Source: a virus
Strand: one strand, 5' to 3'
DNA: 48,680 nt
IMG/VR virus record: IMGVR_UViG_3300040801_002997
Coordinates: 1-48,680 of that record
The notes under the pieces are model-generated. The model searched no databases. It worked only from the letters and a program-made list of their open reading frames with translations, and had not been told where the DNA came from. Shown here piece after piece: positions 32,025 to 40,130 of this stretch. Made by a program: the position numbers and the translations under genes. Every line of letters starts with the position of its first letter. Position 1 is the stretch's first letter.

Positions 32025-35000
32025 ATGGCTGATAAGTATTGCGGACAAGTAAATATCCCAACAGTAAATAACGATGCTATAGCATGTAGAAACTACTATG
32101 ATACCAACTGCGTTATCTACCAGGACCCTATTGCCTATTTTGGGACTACGGAGCCGAGTACATCTACAGAAGTTTTTAACTTCCTAATAGCCAGTCTATC
32201 TGACGCAAGATCAAGAATAGTAACACTCGAAAGTGCGAGTGCTGTCAATTTTGATTTAGTACCTACAGATGGGTCTATAAATGCGGTTCAATCTAATGGT
32301 ATATTTGATGCCCTGTCAGTAAAGCTGGAGGATGCACCAAGTAACGGAACTCAATATGTAAGGCTTAATGGGGCATGGGCACCGCTTGCTGGAGCAGCCA
32401 ATGTACTGGTAGGGGATAATGTGGCAGTAGCTACTACACCACTACCTGCGTACACTACAGGAGCTGGAAATGCTTCTTTTGGTGATAGAGCCCTTGAGAA
32501 TGCGATAACCATTAATGGTACTGTGGCTCTCGGTGACATGGCAGGTTTCTATGCATCAAACACAGAAACCCCAACAGAAGGAGTAACACCAGAGCTTACT
32601 ACTGTTACTGATGGCATTTTTATAGGAGCAGAGGCTAAGCCTAACGCAAACAACTCTATTAATGAAATTGTTATTGGAGCTCAGGCTTATGGTAATGGCT
32701 CTAATACGGCCACATTTGGAGACCTAAGGGTGACCAATACTTACCTTAGAGGTGATGTTACCATACAAGCAGGAGCTGGAACAGGACTCTTAACAACAGC
32801 AGGAGGAGCTATTTTCAATGATTCGATAGTAGTACAAGGAGGCATTAGCGTTCTTGGACAGGTTGATGGTAGAGATATTGCTGCAGACGGAGCTAAGCTT
32901 GACGGTATAGAGGTGGGGGCTACTGCAGATCAAAATGCTGCTGAGGTCCCTATAACAGACGCAGGATCTTTCTTTACAGCTACAGATGTAGAGGGGGCAC
33001 TACAAGAGCTTGCCACAGCATCTGGTGGAATTACTGATGGAGATAGAGGAGATATAACTGTATCTGGTTCTGGTGCTATATGGACAGTAGACCCACAAGC
33101 CGTTACCTTTGGTAAGATACAAAATGTAACTACTGGCGTGTTTGCTGGTAGAGTAAGCTCTGGTTCTGGGTCACTTGAAGAGTTGAGTGGTGCTCAGGCT
33201 ATGACTTTACTACCACAATTCAGCACAACTACAACAACTCAAGGGGTAGTTCCAGGGTCAAATAACGTAGGGGCTACATTTTATCTTGATGCTACAGGAA
33301 ACTGGAGTGTTCCAGCAGGAGGTGGCGGGGCATCAAACACCATCTACACTGCTGACGATGCGCTCACAGGTGCCCGTATAGTTACAACAGGTACTAATCA
33401 ACTTACTTTCTCTGGAACAGGAGGAGATATTGTAATTAACTCAGGAAGACTTGGGGTTAGTACAGCTGTGTTTGGTCCTTCGAGACTTGGAGACAGCGTG
33501 TTCCAAACGCCAGCAATAGATACCCAAAGTATTAATATTAAAGACGGAGCTTTAAACACAGCTCTGGCTATATTCAGCTCAGCTGTAGGCACTACACCAG
33601 GAGATGGATTTGTGACTACAATGAAAAACTTCACCGATAGTGTGAATGTTATAAGTATTGCCGCAGCAGATGCAAACCAGCTTAGTGGAACCAGACAGGT
33701 AGAGTCAACCATAGGACTAAGAAACGACTACCAGGACAATAGTTTTACAGTTCTGGATATGTTTAACCAAGATTATGCAGCCAGCGCCACAGATGTAGCT
33801 CAGAAAATGGGCTGGGTAGCTATTCATGGTGGAGGAGCCACAGCTAAACCAGTAGGACTTTGGAGATATGATGGCACTACTTACACAAACATTTGGGAGT
33901 TAAACCCTTCTAATGTATTAACATTTGGGGTAGATGTAAATGTACCAGATGAAGTGTACGGAGTATCTTGGAATGGCTCAACAGAAGTACCAACTAAAAA
34001 TGCTGTCTATGATGCAATAGAGGCTATAGATTTAAGCAACTATGTAACTTTAGACACGCAACAAACAATATCTGGGTTTAAAGTATTTAACAGGGCTGAT
34101 GCCTCTTTACCTGTAGCAGCATTTATAGGTCATACAAGGTATTCAGGAACTATTCCCTCATTTAACGATAGCAGTGCTGGGTTTGGGTACGATACCCTTA
34201 GCGATACTTGGTTCTTTCAAGAGCAAAATGGTACTCTTAATTTCGGTCTTCTTGACTTCAAAGCTATTACCCAGAATAGAACTTATACGTTCCCCAATAA
34301 TGATGGAATTGTCCTTCTTGGTAATGCTATTAATCCAGACACCTCTTCAGGACTTGTAACACAAATAGGTAGGTCTACAAGAGAGCGTATAAGGCTTCTC
34401 CCAGCGTCAAACTCTCTGAACCTTATTGGAGATGATGGAGTAAACTCTGTAAACGTATCCATAGGACCTACTATAGTGTCTGCAGAAGGGATGACTACTG
34501 CAGCCATTGCTGGGGCTGCAAGTAATAAAGTACTTATAACCAGAGAGTATGCAGATGCTAATTATTCAGGTGGAGGTGGGGCAACAGTCCTAAACGACCT
34601 TACAGACGTAACAATTACAGCAGCAAGCACTGGGGAGTATCTAAGATACAACGGAGCTGCCTGGGTAGACGCTACAATTCAAGCCTCAGACATCCCCCTT
34701 CTTACAGACTACGTAGCTGTAGCTGGGGATACTATGACAGGGCCACTTACTATGGCCTCTAATATTCTGGCTGACACTACAAGCACGAGGGATATAGGTA
34801 CGTTTGCAATACCATTCTATGAAACATTTAGTCGTAGATTTATAATCAAAAAACCAATTTCCAACAAATCATGGAGGTTTGAGGGAAATCAAGTTGGTGA
34901 TGATTTAGGAATTAACGTAGAAGCAACAGCCAACAGTAATACTTGGATCGAAGTATATAGATTTAACGCTACAGGATCTCCAGTAAACGGTGGTGATATT

Positions 35001-35567
35001 GTAAACCTATCGTATCTTGAGAATAACTTTTTAGAGCTTACAGGTAACCAATCTGTAAGTGGTGTTATATCCTTCACCAATGCAACGGCCAGTACAACAA
35101 AAGACACTGGGGCGGTGGTAATTGCAAACGGAGGGCTTGGTGTAGAAGGAGCTATTAATGCAGGTGGGGATATCACAGCCTTTGCTTCTTCTGATCCAAG
35201 GTTGAAAGATAATATGACAAGGATCTCTAACCCTATGGAGATACTTAGCCAGATGTCTGGATATAACTTTGTTTGGAATGATAAGCAAGGTATCTATGAG
35301 GGGGCTGATATAGGGCTTAACGCTCTTGAAGTTCAGGAGGTTATACCATCTGCTGTAAGAGAAAGTTCTCCTACTGTAGGGGGTTGGTTACAAGTAGACT
35401 ACAAAAGAGTAATTCCTGTACTTGTTGAAGCTATCAAGGAGAAGGATGCAGAAAATAAAGATCTTAAAGCTCAACTACAAGCTCAGGGTCAGCTGCTGCA
35501 GAGTAATGAAGTAAGGCTTAGGGAGTTAGAAGATACAGTGAGATATCTAATTAATAAAGTAGGATAA
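32025..35567 (+). CDS. Tail fibre with Peptidase S74 chaperone domain, second copy
   Basis: An 1180-residue fibre. The N-terminal Cys-type module (YCGQVNI, IACRN, TNCVIYQDPIAYFG) precedes a helix. The beta-rich shaft includes GDRGDITVSGSGAIW and AGGGGASNTIYTADDALTGA, the latter related to DNIYNSDGSLTGA in the 25608 fibre. The module PDEVYGVSW...EVPTKNAVYD lies at about 641-665 and TDVTITAASTGEYLRYNGAA near 863-882. The C-terminus from about 1053 (SSDPRLKDNM, IGLNALEVQEV) is a self-cleaving S74 chaperone ending in a coiled coil. A BACON gene follows 1 nt after the stop. Confidence 0.92.
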   Translation: MADKYCGQVNIPTVNNDAIACRNYYDTNCVIYQDPIAYFGTTEPSTSTEVFNFLIASLSDARSRIVTLESASAVNFDLVPTDGSINAVQSNGIFDALSVKLEDAPSNGTQYVRLNGAWAPLAGAANVLVGDNVAVATTPLPAYTTGAGNASFGDRALENAITINGTVALGDMAGFYASNTETPTEGVTPELTTVTDGIFIGAEAKPNANNSINEIVIGAQAYGNGSNTATFGDLRVTNTYLRGDVTIQAGAGTGLLTTAGGAIFNDSIVVQGGISVLGQVDGRDIAADGAKLDGIEVGATADQNAAEVPITDAGSFFTATDVEGALQELATASGGITDGDRGDITVSGSGAIWTVDPQAVTFGKIQNVTTGVFAGRVSSGSGSLEELSGAQAMTLLPQFSTTTTTQGVVPGSNNVGATFYLDATGNWSVPAGGGGASNTIYTADDALTGARIVTTGTNQLTFSGTGGDIVINSGRLGVSTAVFGPSRLGDSVFQTPAIDTQSINIKDGALNTALAIFSSAVGTTPGDGFVTTMKNFTDSVNVISIAAADANQLSGTRQVESTIGLRNDYQDNSFTVLDMFNQDYAASATDVAQKMGWVAIHGGGATAKPVGLWRYDGTTYTNIWELNPSNVLTFGVDVNVPDEVYGVSWNGSTEVPTKNAVYDAIEAIDLSNYVTLDTQQTISGFKVFNRADASLPVAAFIGHTRYSGTIPSFNDSSAGFGYDTLSDTWFFQEQNGTLNFGLLDFKAITQNRTYTFPNNDGIVLLGNAINPDTSSGLVTQIGRSTRERIRLLPASNSLNLIGDDGVNSVNVSIGPTIVSAEGMTTAAIAGAASNKVLITREYADANYSGGGGATVLNDLTDVTITAASTGEYLRYNGAAWVDATIQASDIPLLTDYVAVAGDTMTGPLTMASNILADTTSTRDIGTFAIPFYETFSRRFIIKKPISNKSWRFEGNQVGDDLGINVEATANSNTWIEVYRFNATGSPVNGGDIVNLSYLENNFLELTGNQSVSGVISFTNATASTTKDTGAVVIANGGLGVEGAINAGGDITAFASSDPRLKDNMTRISNPMEILSQMSGYNFVWNDKQGIYEGADIGLNALEVQEVIPSAVRESSPTVGGWLQVDYKRVIPVLVEAIKEKDAENKDLKAQLQAQGQLLQSNEVRLRELEDTVRYLINKVG

Positions 35568-35568
35568 G

Positions 35569-36003
35569 ATGGCACTACCTGGACCAGGAAGCCCTATATC
35601 ATTTAGTCAAATAAACACCGAGCTTGGGTTTGGAGCCACTACAACATGCAGCCTACAAACCAGAACAGGCCAAACGGCTCCTGCTATTAACCAAGCAGCC
35701 CCGTACTCAGTTAGTGAGTTTCAAAGTCATGTTCAGGAGACGGTTGAAATTACCCCAACAAGCCAGACAGTAGCAGGAACTAATGGCACAACAGCTGTGT
35801 ACACTATTACTACATCTGAATCTTGGACAGCAAGCGACGACCAAGCTTGGGCCACACCAGATAAAAACTCTGGGACAGGAAACGATACAATAACCTACAC
35901 CCTGACTGAAAACAACACAGGAAGTACAAGGTTTACAATTATAACAATAACAACATCTGGAGGGGCGACAGACACAGCGTCTATTGCTCAACAATCAATT
36001 TAA
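35569..36003 (+). CDS. BACON-domain protein, second copy
   Basis: A 144-residue protein. It starts with PISFSQINTELGFGA, like the 30053 protein and other small phage structural proteins. Residues about 58-144 form a BACON domain with WTASDDQAWATPD (86-98), GSTRFTIITITTSG and a final SIAQQSI. It has the same architecture as the first BACON protein but low identity. The ATG begins 1 nt after the stop of the S74 fibre, so translation is coupled. Sugar binding is a family-based expectation. Confidence 0.85.
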   Translation: MALPGPGSPISFSQINTELGFGATTTCSLQTRTGQTAPAINQAAPYSVSEFQSHVQETVEITPTSQTVAGTNGTTAVYTITTSESWTASDDQAWATPDKNSGTGNDTITYTLTENNTGSTRFTIITITTSGGATDTASIAQQSI

Positions 36004-36015
36004 TAATAACACACC

Positions 36016-37215
36016 ATGGCAACATGCTTACAATGCCCACCGCCCTCAGGGGACTGCGACTGCCCAATTAAAGATCTCAGTACAGACTGTATTCTTTACC
36101 CGGCAACAGGCCTAAACCTTACCCATATTGGGGTGGCGCCACAAACTATATTAACCCAGGCTCTTGAAAACATCAACACTAATGTTGGTGCTATTAAGGA
36201 CTTAATTGGGTCTGTAGTTATTGTGAATGTAGGTGGGGGTGATGGCCTCTTTAAGCAGATTAATAATATAGGCCAGAGAGAGTTTAAATCTCTTATTGCT
36301 GGACCTAACGTATCTCTTACATCAGGTGCGGACGATATTACAATAGCAGTAGCTCAGGCTACAAGCAGTGTTGCAGGGGTAATAGAAATTGCTACACAGG
36401 GAGAGGTTTCAACTGGAGTGGATAACACAAGGGCTGTAACACCTCTTACCCTTAAAACAGTACTGGATATTGGAAACTTTCTACCTATAGCCAGTACAAC
36501 TGTAAGAGGGATAGTAGAGCTTGCAACAACAGCGGAAGCTTCTGCAGGGGTGGATACCACAAGAGCGGTGACTCCAGCAGGCCTGGCAGCAGCTTTAGCG
36601 GGTGGTAGTGTACCAGACGCCACCACAACCGTTAAGGGAATTGTAGAGCTTGCTACAGGACCAGAGGTGCAAACCGGTACCGACAGCACCAGGGCAGTAA
36701 CCACAGCAGCACTGGTAACAAGAACAGCTACAGAAGCCAGAACAGGTTTGGCAGAGATAGCTACTACAGCAGAAGTAACTGCTGGTACAGACGACCAAAG
36801 AATCGTAACACCACTGAAGCTTAAACAGAGGTTAGACGTAGCAATCCCTACAAACACTTCCGACTTGGTAAATGATGGGGATGGTGTTAATGACTTTGCA
36901 ACTGTAGATCAAATCCCTCAGTTTATAAACAAAACTGTAATACTACCCTATACCCTTATAGCAGCAGACAAAGGAGCAGTGTTGTACACCTCTGGATCAG
37001 GGAATATAACAGTTCCCTCAGGACTTCCCTCAGACTTTGAGTGTGGTATAATCCAGCTGGACGGAGGTCCTGTAAATATAGTAGGCTCTGGTACAACCGT
37101 AAGAGTTCCTTCAGGACTTACAAATACTATCGAAGGTCAGTACTACCAGGCTTATGTGAGAAGGGCACCAGGATCAGAAGTATACAATGCGTTAGGTAAC
37201 TTACAAACAGCATAA
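36016..37215 (+). CDS. Short tail fibre with Cys-type N-terminus and collar repeats
   Basis: A 399-residue fibre. The N-terminus (CLQCPPPSGDCDCPI, then STDCILYPATGLNLTHIGV) is the cysteine module shared with 31192 and 32025, followed by a helix. Four collar repeats of the form IVELATxAExxxGxDxTRAVTPxxL lie at residues about 120-270. A C-terminal beta domain (about 310-399) contains LPYTLIAADKGAVLY and may be the receptor-binding tip. The stop overlaps the start of the third BACON gene (TAATG). Confidence 0.85.
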   Translation: MATCLQCPPPSGDCDCPIKDLSTDCILYPATGLNLTHIGVAPQTILTQALENINTNVGAIKDLIGSVVIVNVGGGDGLFKQINNIGQREFKSLIAGPNVSLTSGADDITIAVAQATSSVAGVIEIATQGEVSTGVDNTRAVTPLTLKTVLDIGNFLPIASTTVRGIVELATTAEASAGVDTTRAVTPAGLAAALAGGSVPDATTTVKGIVELATGPEVQTGTDSTRAVTTAALVTRTATEARTGLAEIATTAEVTAGTDDQRIVTPLKLKQRLDVAIPTNTSDLVNDGDGVNDFATVDQIPQFINKTVILPYTLIAADKGAVLYTSGSGNITVPSGLPSDFECGIIQLDGGPVNIVGSGTTVRVPSGLTNTIEGQYYQAYVRRAPGSEVYNALGNLQTA

Positions 37216-37952
37216 TGTTTAGTACATTCACCAGGAACATACTCGCCACTAAGAACCGGTTAGATGTGGTAATACCAATAACAATATCTGACCTTGAGGC
37301 CTCTTGTAGGGAAACTGGAGCGTGTAACGACTCCCTATTGTGTGAAGTGGAACTTTTTGTACCAATATTCAATCAACCACCAGGGGCCTATATCACTATA
37401 TCTGTAGTTACCAATGGAGGGGCCACAGTTACAGTGGTAGAGCCTGCTGCAGAAAATGCAAAAATTTTATTCTCTAACAATGGTATTGACACCAATTTCG
37501 TTTCCTTTAATATTGAAGTAAGAGATTCTGGTGGTAATTTACTGAGTACAAGGACGTTTGGACTGTCTAACTCTTCTTCAGAAATAAAAACAGCGTGGGC
37601 GGCCCTACCAACTTGTGCAGTAGATCCATTCATAATAATCAACCCTACATTTTACTCTACAAACTACCTTGCAGCCTTGTTTGAAATACAGATTACTTCT
37701 AACACTACCTGGAGGGTAAGCGAAGCTCCTGATGTGGATTGGGTGTCTTTCACTATTATTTCAGGAGGCACTGGGGGGAATGCTGGTTCAGGTAATGGTA
37801 TTGTCAGAGTTGGAGTACTACAGAATCCTATAAACAATAATGGAAGGGTGGCCTACATTAATGTTGGTAACACTATAGTAGAGCCTGACATCATAAGGAC
37901 CTGCACTATAGAGCAAACAGCCGACCCCAATGGAAGCGGTGGAAACCCATAA
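37215..37952 (+). CDS. BACON-like protein, third copy, with extra N-terminal domain
   Basis: A 245-residue protein. Residues 1-140 form a separate domain with three cysteines (SCRETGACNDSLLC) and beta strands. Residues about 145-240 are BACON-like: FEIQITSNTTWRVSEA, DVDWVSF, a Gly-rich loop, GRVAYINVGN and CTIEQTA. It is translationally coupled to the short fibre (TAATG), repeating the fibre-BACON arrangement seen twice upstream. The N-terminal domain differs from the other two copies. A Gly/Pro-rich end closes the protein, and a terminator follows. Confidence 0.75.
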   Translation: MFSTFTRNILATKNRLDVVIPITISDLEASCRETGACNDSLLCEVELFVPIFNQPPGAYITISVVTNGGATVTVVEPAAENAKILFSNNGIDTNFVSFNIEVRDSGGNLLSTRTFGLSNSSSEIKTAWAALPTCAVDPFIIINPTFYSTNYLAALFEIQITSNTTWRVSEAPDVDWVSFTIISGGTGGNAGSGNGIVRVGVLQNPINNNGRVAYINVGNTIVEPDIIRTCTIEQTADPNGSGGNP

Positions 37953-38002
37953 TAGTAAATGGCTTGGTAATTAGGTTTGTTGGTTTCTCCTGATTACCCA
38001 TA

Positions 38003-38024
38003 GACACCCCGTAACAGGGGTGTC
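38003..38024 (+). terminator. Terminator hairpin after the fibre locus
   Basis: GACACCCC and GGGGTGTC form a perfect 8-bp stem with a 6-nt loop (GTAACA), followed by TTGCTATTT. It separates the fibre locus from the tail genes. Confidence 0.8.
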
Positions 38025-38050
38025 TTGCTATTTACTAAGAGTTAATACAT

Positions 38051-38081
38051 TTGCATAAGATATAAAAAAAGCATAATTTTG
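38051..38081 (+). promoter_or_regulatory. Promoter of the tail/neck operon
   Basis: TTG (38051-38053), exactly 20 nt, then TAATTTTG (38074-38081). The ATG follows after 5 nt, so the mRNA is probably leaderless. Confidence 0.8.
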
Positions 38082-38086
38082 CAATT

Positions 38087-38773
38087 ATGAAGAACAGTGA
38101 GTTAGTCTCAAGAGTTGTAAATGGGTTCAATGCTGTCAATAAAGACATGAGAATCCCAAAGCGCTTTGTATTGCGTGTAGCAATAGGTAAGGCGGTAGAG
38201 CTCATGGCTCAAAAGTTCAGAGATAGAAGTCTATTTAGGGAGGTTAATTTGTATAGAACTGTATCTTGTGTTGAGCTACAACAGATCGACAAATACGCTT
38301 GTGATATTGTAGAGTTCAGGACATGTAATAGGGTAATGAGGTCTGTAGAAAAGCTCCCGCCACTTGTATATTCAAGGTGGGGGTCTTCCTTAAGGCAGGT
38401 TACTAACATAGATTTTAGTGAGGACTTCTACCCCACTAACCCAAGAAAATTCCGAAACGACAGGAGGAGAAGAGAGTACGGTAAAGATCACTTCTTCTAT
38501 GTAAAAGATGGTTACTTATATCTACCTGACTCTGATGTACTTAGAGTTTCTCTATACCTGTACACACCTAATGAGTATGATATACTTAAACTATCTGGAT
38601 GTGATAAGGAAGCAAAGTGCATAAACCCATGGGACTCAGAGTTTCTTGTTAGCGATAAGCTTGCTGAGACAGTAATTCAAATGACAAGACAAGAAATCTC
38701 TTCCAGGTTTCAAATACCAGAAGATGAGAACCCCAACTTGGATAGCAACATTAAATCAAAAACCACCAACTAA
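38087..38773 (+). CDS. Probable neck/tail connector protein
   Basis: A 228-residue protein. A helical, basic N-terminus (NSELVSRVVNGFNAVNKDM), a central beta region with three Cys, and a C-terminal helix (SDKLAETVIQMTRQEISSRF) before a disordered end match the layout of phage connector or ring proteins. It starts an operon with an HU/IHF-like gene, a ring-like gene and the giant tail gene, an order that resembles crAss-like genomes as I remember them. It overlaps the next gene by TAATG. The exact position in the neck is not known. Confidence 0.65.
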   Translation: MKNSELVSRVVNGFNAVNKDMRIPKRFVLRVAIGKAVELMAQKFRDRSLFREVNLYRTVSCVELQQIDKYACDIVEFRTCNRVMRSVEKLPPLVYSRWGSSLRQVTNIDFSEDFYPTNPRKFRNDRRRREYGKDHFFYVKDGYLYLPDSDVLRVSLYLYTPNEYDILKLSGCDKEAKCINPWDSEFLVSDKLAETVIQMTRQEISSRFQIPEDENPNLDSNIKSKTTN

Positions 38774-39282
38774 TGCGTAATGTAGTAATTCCTGCAAAGG
38801 GGAAAGCTAAGATAAACTGTAAAGGAGCCTTTAACCACTATAAAGATAACGCTAAACATCGAAATAAAGAAAACACATATAGATTAACTGACTATAATAA
38901 GATAGTTAGGTCCTTCTACACAAAGGTAGCCAGGGATCTTGTTAATAATGAGGGTGGAGTCTTTATCCGAAATTTAGGTTATTTTACAATTCTAAAGAAT
39001 CCAAGGAAGTCTGTAGTTAAAACACCACACAATGGGGGTAAGACTTATTTCAATCCCAATACAGATAACCACGTTTACTTTCCTGTCTTCTTTGGTGTAG
39101 GGAAGAATAAGCCCTTACTACATCTTTGGGTTATGGATAGAGCGTTTAGCAAGCTGCACGTCAAGAACCCACTTCATAAAGCTCTTATTTCAGGTCGAAA
39201 GTACAAGACATATATATCAACACTGTCGAGCCTGTACCTACTAAAAGGATTAAAGAATGACTATAGACGAATTAATAGCTGA
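38773..39282 (+). CDS. HU/IHF-like protein of the tail module
   Basis: A 169-residue, strongly basic protein (many Lys, Arg and His). Residues about 45-77 follow the HU/IHF pattern: a helix (YNKIVRSFYTKVARDLV) then GGVFIRNLGYFTILKN, equivalent to the RGFGTF region of HU. An N-terminal basic extension and a C-terminal helical part are additional. IHF-like genes beside ring and tail genes are a feature of crAss-like phages, where they may be virion parts or DNA organisers. It overlaps the next gene by 26 nt. Confidence 0.65.
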   Translation: MRNVVIPAKGKAKINCKGAFNHYKDNAKHRNKENTYRLTDYNKIVRSFYTKVARDLVNNEGGVFIRNLGYFTILKNPRKSVVKTPHNGGKTYFNPNTDNHVYFPVFFGVGKNKPLLHLWVMDRAFSKLHVKNPLHKALISGRKYKTYISTLSSLYLLKGLKNDYRRINS

Positions 39283-40120
39283 AATAGTATCTGGAGGTTT
39301 CGAAAAATATGACGAAGCCGGTCAGGTTGATAGAATATCTCTAAGGACCTGGATTAGAAACGAGCTCAAGAGGTTCGGTGGTAATCTTACAACCAGAAAC
39401 GAAACAATACTGCATGTAAAGGACAATAGGACTAAACTTCCTGAGAATTTCTGGCAGCTATTTCTTGCAGTAAACTGTGAGATAGAAGCTTTCGAAAAGG
39501 ATGATCCAAATAATATTCTACAAAACAGCTTTTTCTTTAAGGAAAGGACTGAAGGTATTATGGAGTGGGACAATATGAATGAGTCCTATGTAAATAAAAC
39601 CTACAACTACGTAAGGGAGGATTTCTATTTCCATGATGCTAAAGCCAGCTTCTACTACAAAAATCCTACACTTTTAAGATTAGGTAAAGGTTTCAATAAG
39701 TCTGTCTGCAACTCCGAGTGCCCTAACCTAAGGCCGTACTTAGTTTCTAATGATCTTAATGAAATTAATAAGGTAGGAGATTACCTTAATGCTAACTTCA
39801 GGGAGGGTATGATATACATGCAGTATGACGGGCTTGCATGTGATGAGGATGGTAATATTCTTATTCCTGAAACACAACACAACAGACTTCGAGAGTATCT
39901 TATCTACTACTGCCGCATGAGGATTATTGAGGACCTTATGCACGAGGAGCCAAGTATAGCCAACATGTTAAACTACTACAGCGGAAGGGTTAATGAAACA
40001 TTCGGCTTAGCCATGACTGAGGTAAAATTTGAAGCACTTGGGAAAGGTTGGAAGCAGAAGGTTAGAAATAGAATGAGAGCTCAAACACTGAAGTATGACT
40101 ACATGCTACCCACAAAGTAA
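39257..40120 (+). CDS. Tail-tube/ring-like adaptor protein
   Basis: A 287-residue protein. The start TIDELIAEIVSGGFEKYDEA, then LRTWIRNELKRFGGN, TRNETILHVKDN, LPENFWQLFLAV and a late LREYLIYYCRMRIIEDLM with GLAMTEVKFEAL, follow the pattern I associate with the tail tubular (ring) proteins of crAss-like phages, distant relatives of P22 gp4. It would join the portal complex to the tail. It overlaps the upstream gene by 26 nt and ends 10 nt before the giant tail gene. The product is inferred from pattern and synteny. Confidence 0.72.
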   Translation: MTIDELIAEIVSGGFEKYDEAGQVDRISLRTWIRNELKRFGGNLTTRNETILHVKDNRTKLPENFWQLFLAVNCEIEAFEKDDPNNILQNSFFFKERTEGIMEWDNMNESYVNKTYNYVREDFYFHDAKASFYYKNPTLLRLGKGFNKSVCNSECPNLRPYLVSNDLNEINKVGDYLNANFREGMIYMQYDGLACDEDGNILIPETQHNRLREYLIYYCRMRIIEDLMHEEPSIANMLNYYSGRVNETFGLAMTEVKFEALGKGWKQKVRNRMRAQTLKYDYMLPTK

Positions 40121-40130
40121 GCAGCAATAG

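Noticed and set aside
25608-37952. Diversity-generating retroelement in the fibre genes
   Set aside because: No reverse transcriptase or template repeat is visible, and differences between module copies are not limited to adenines.
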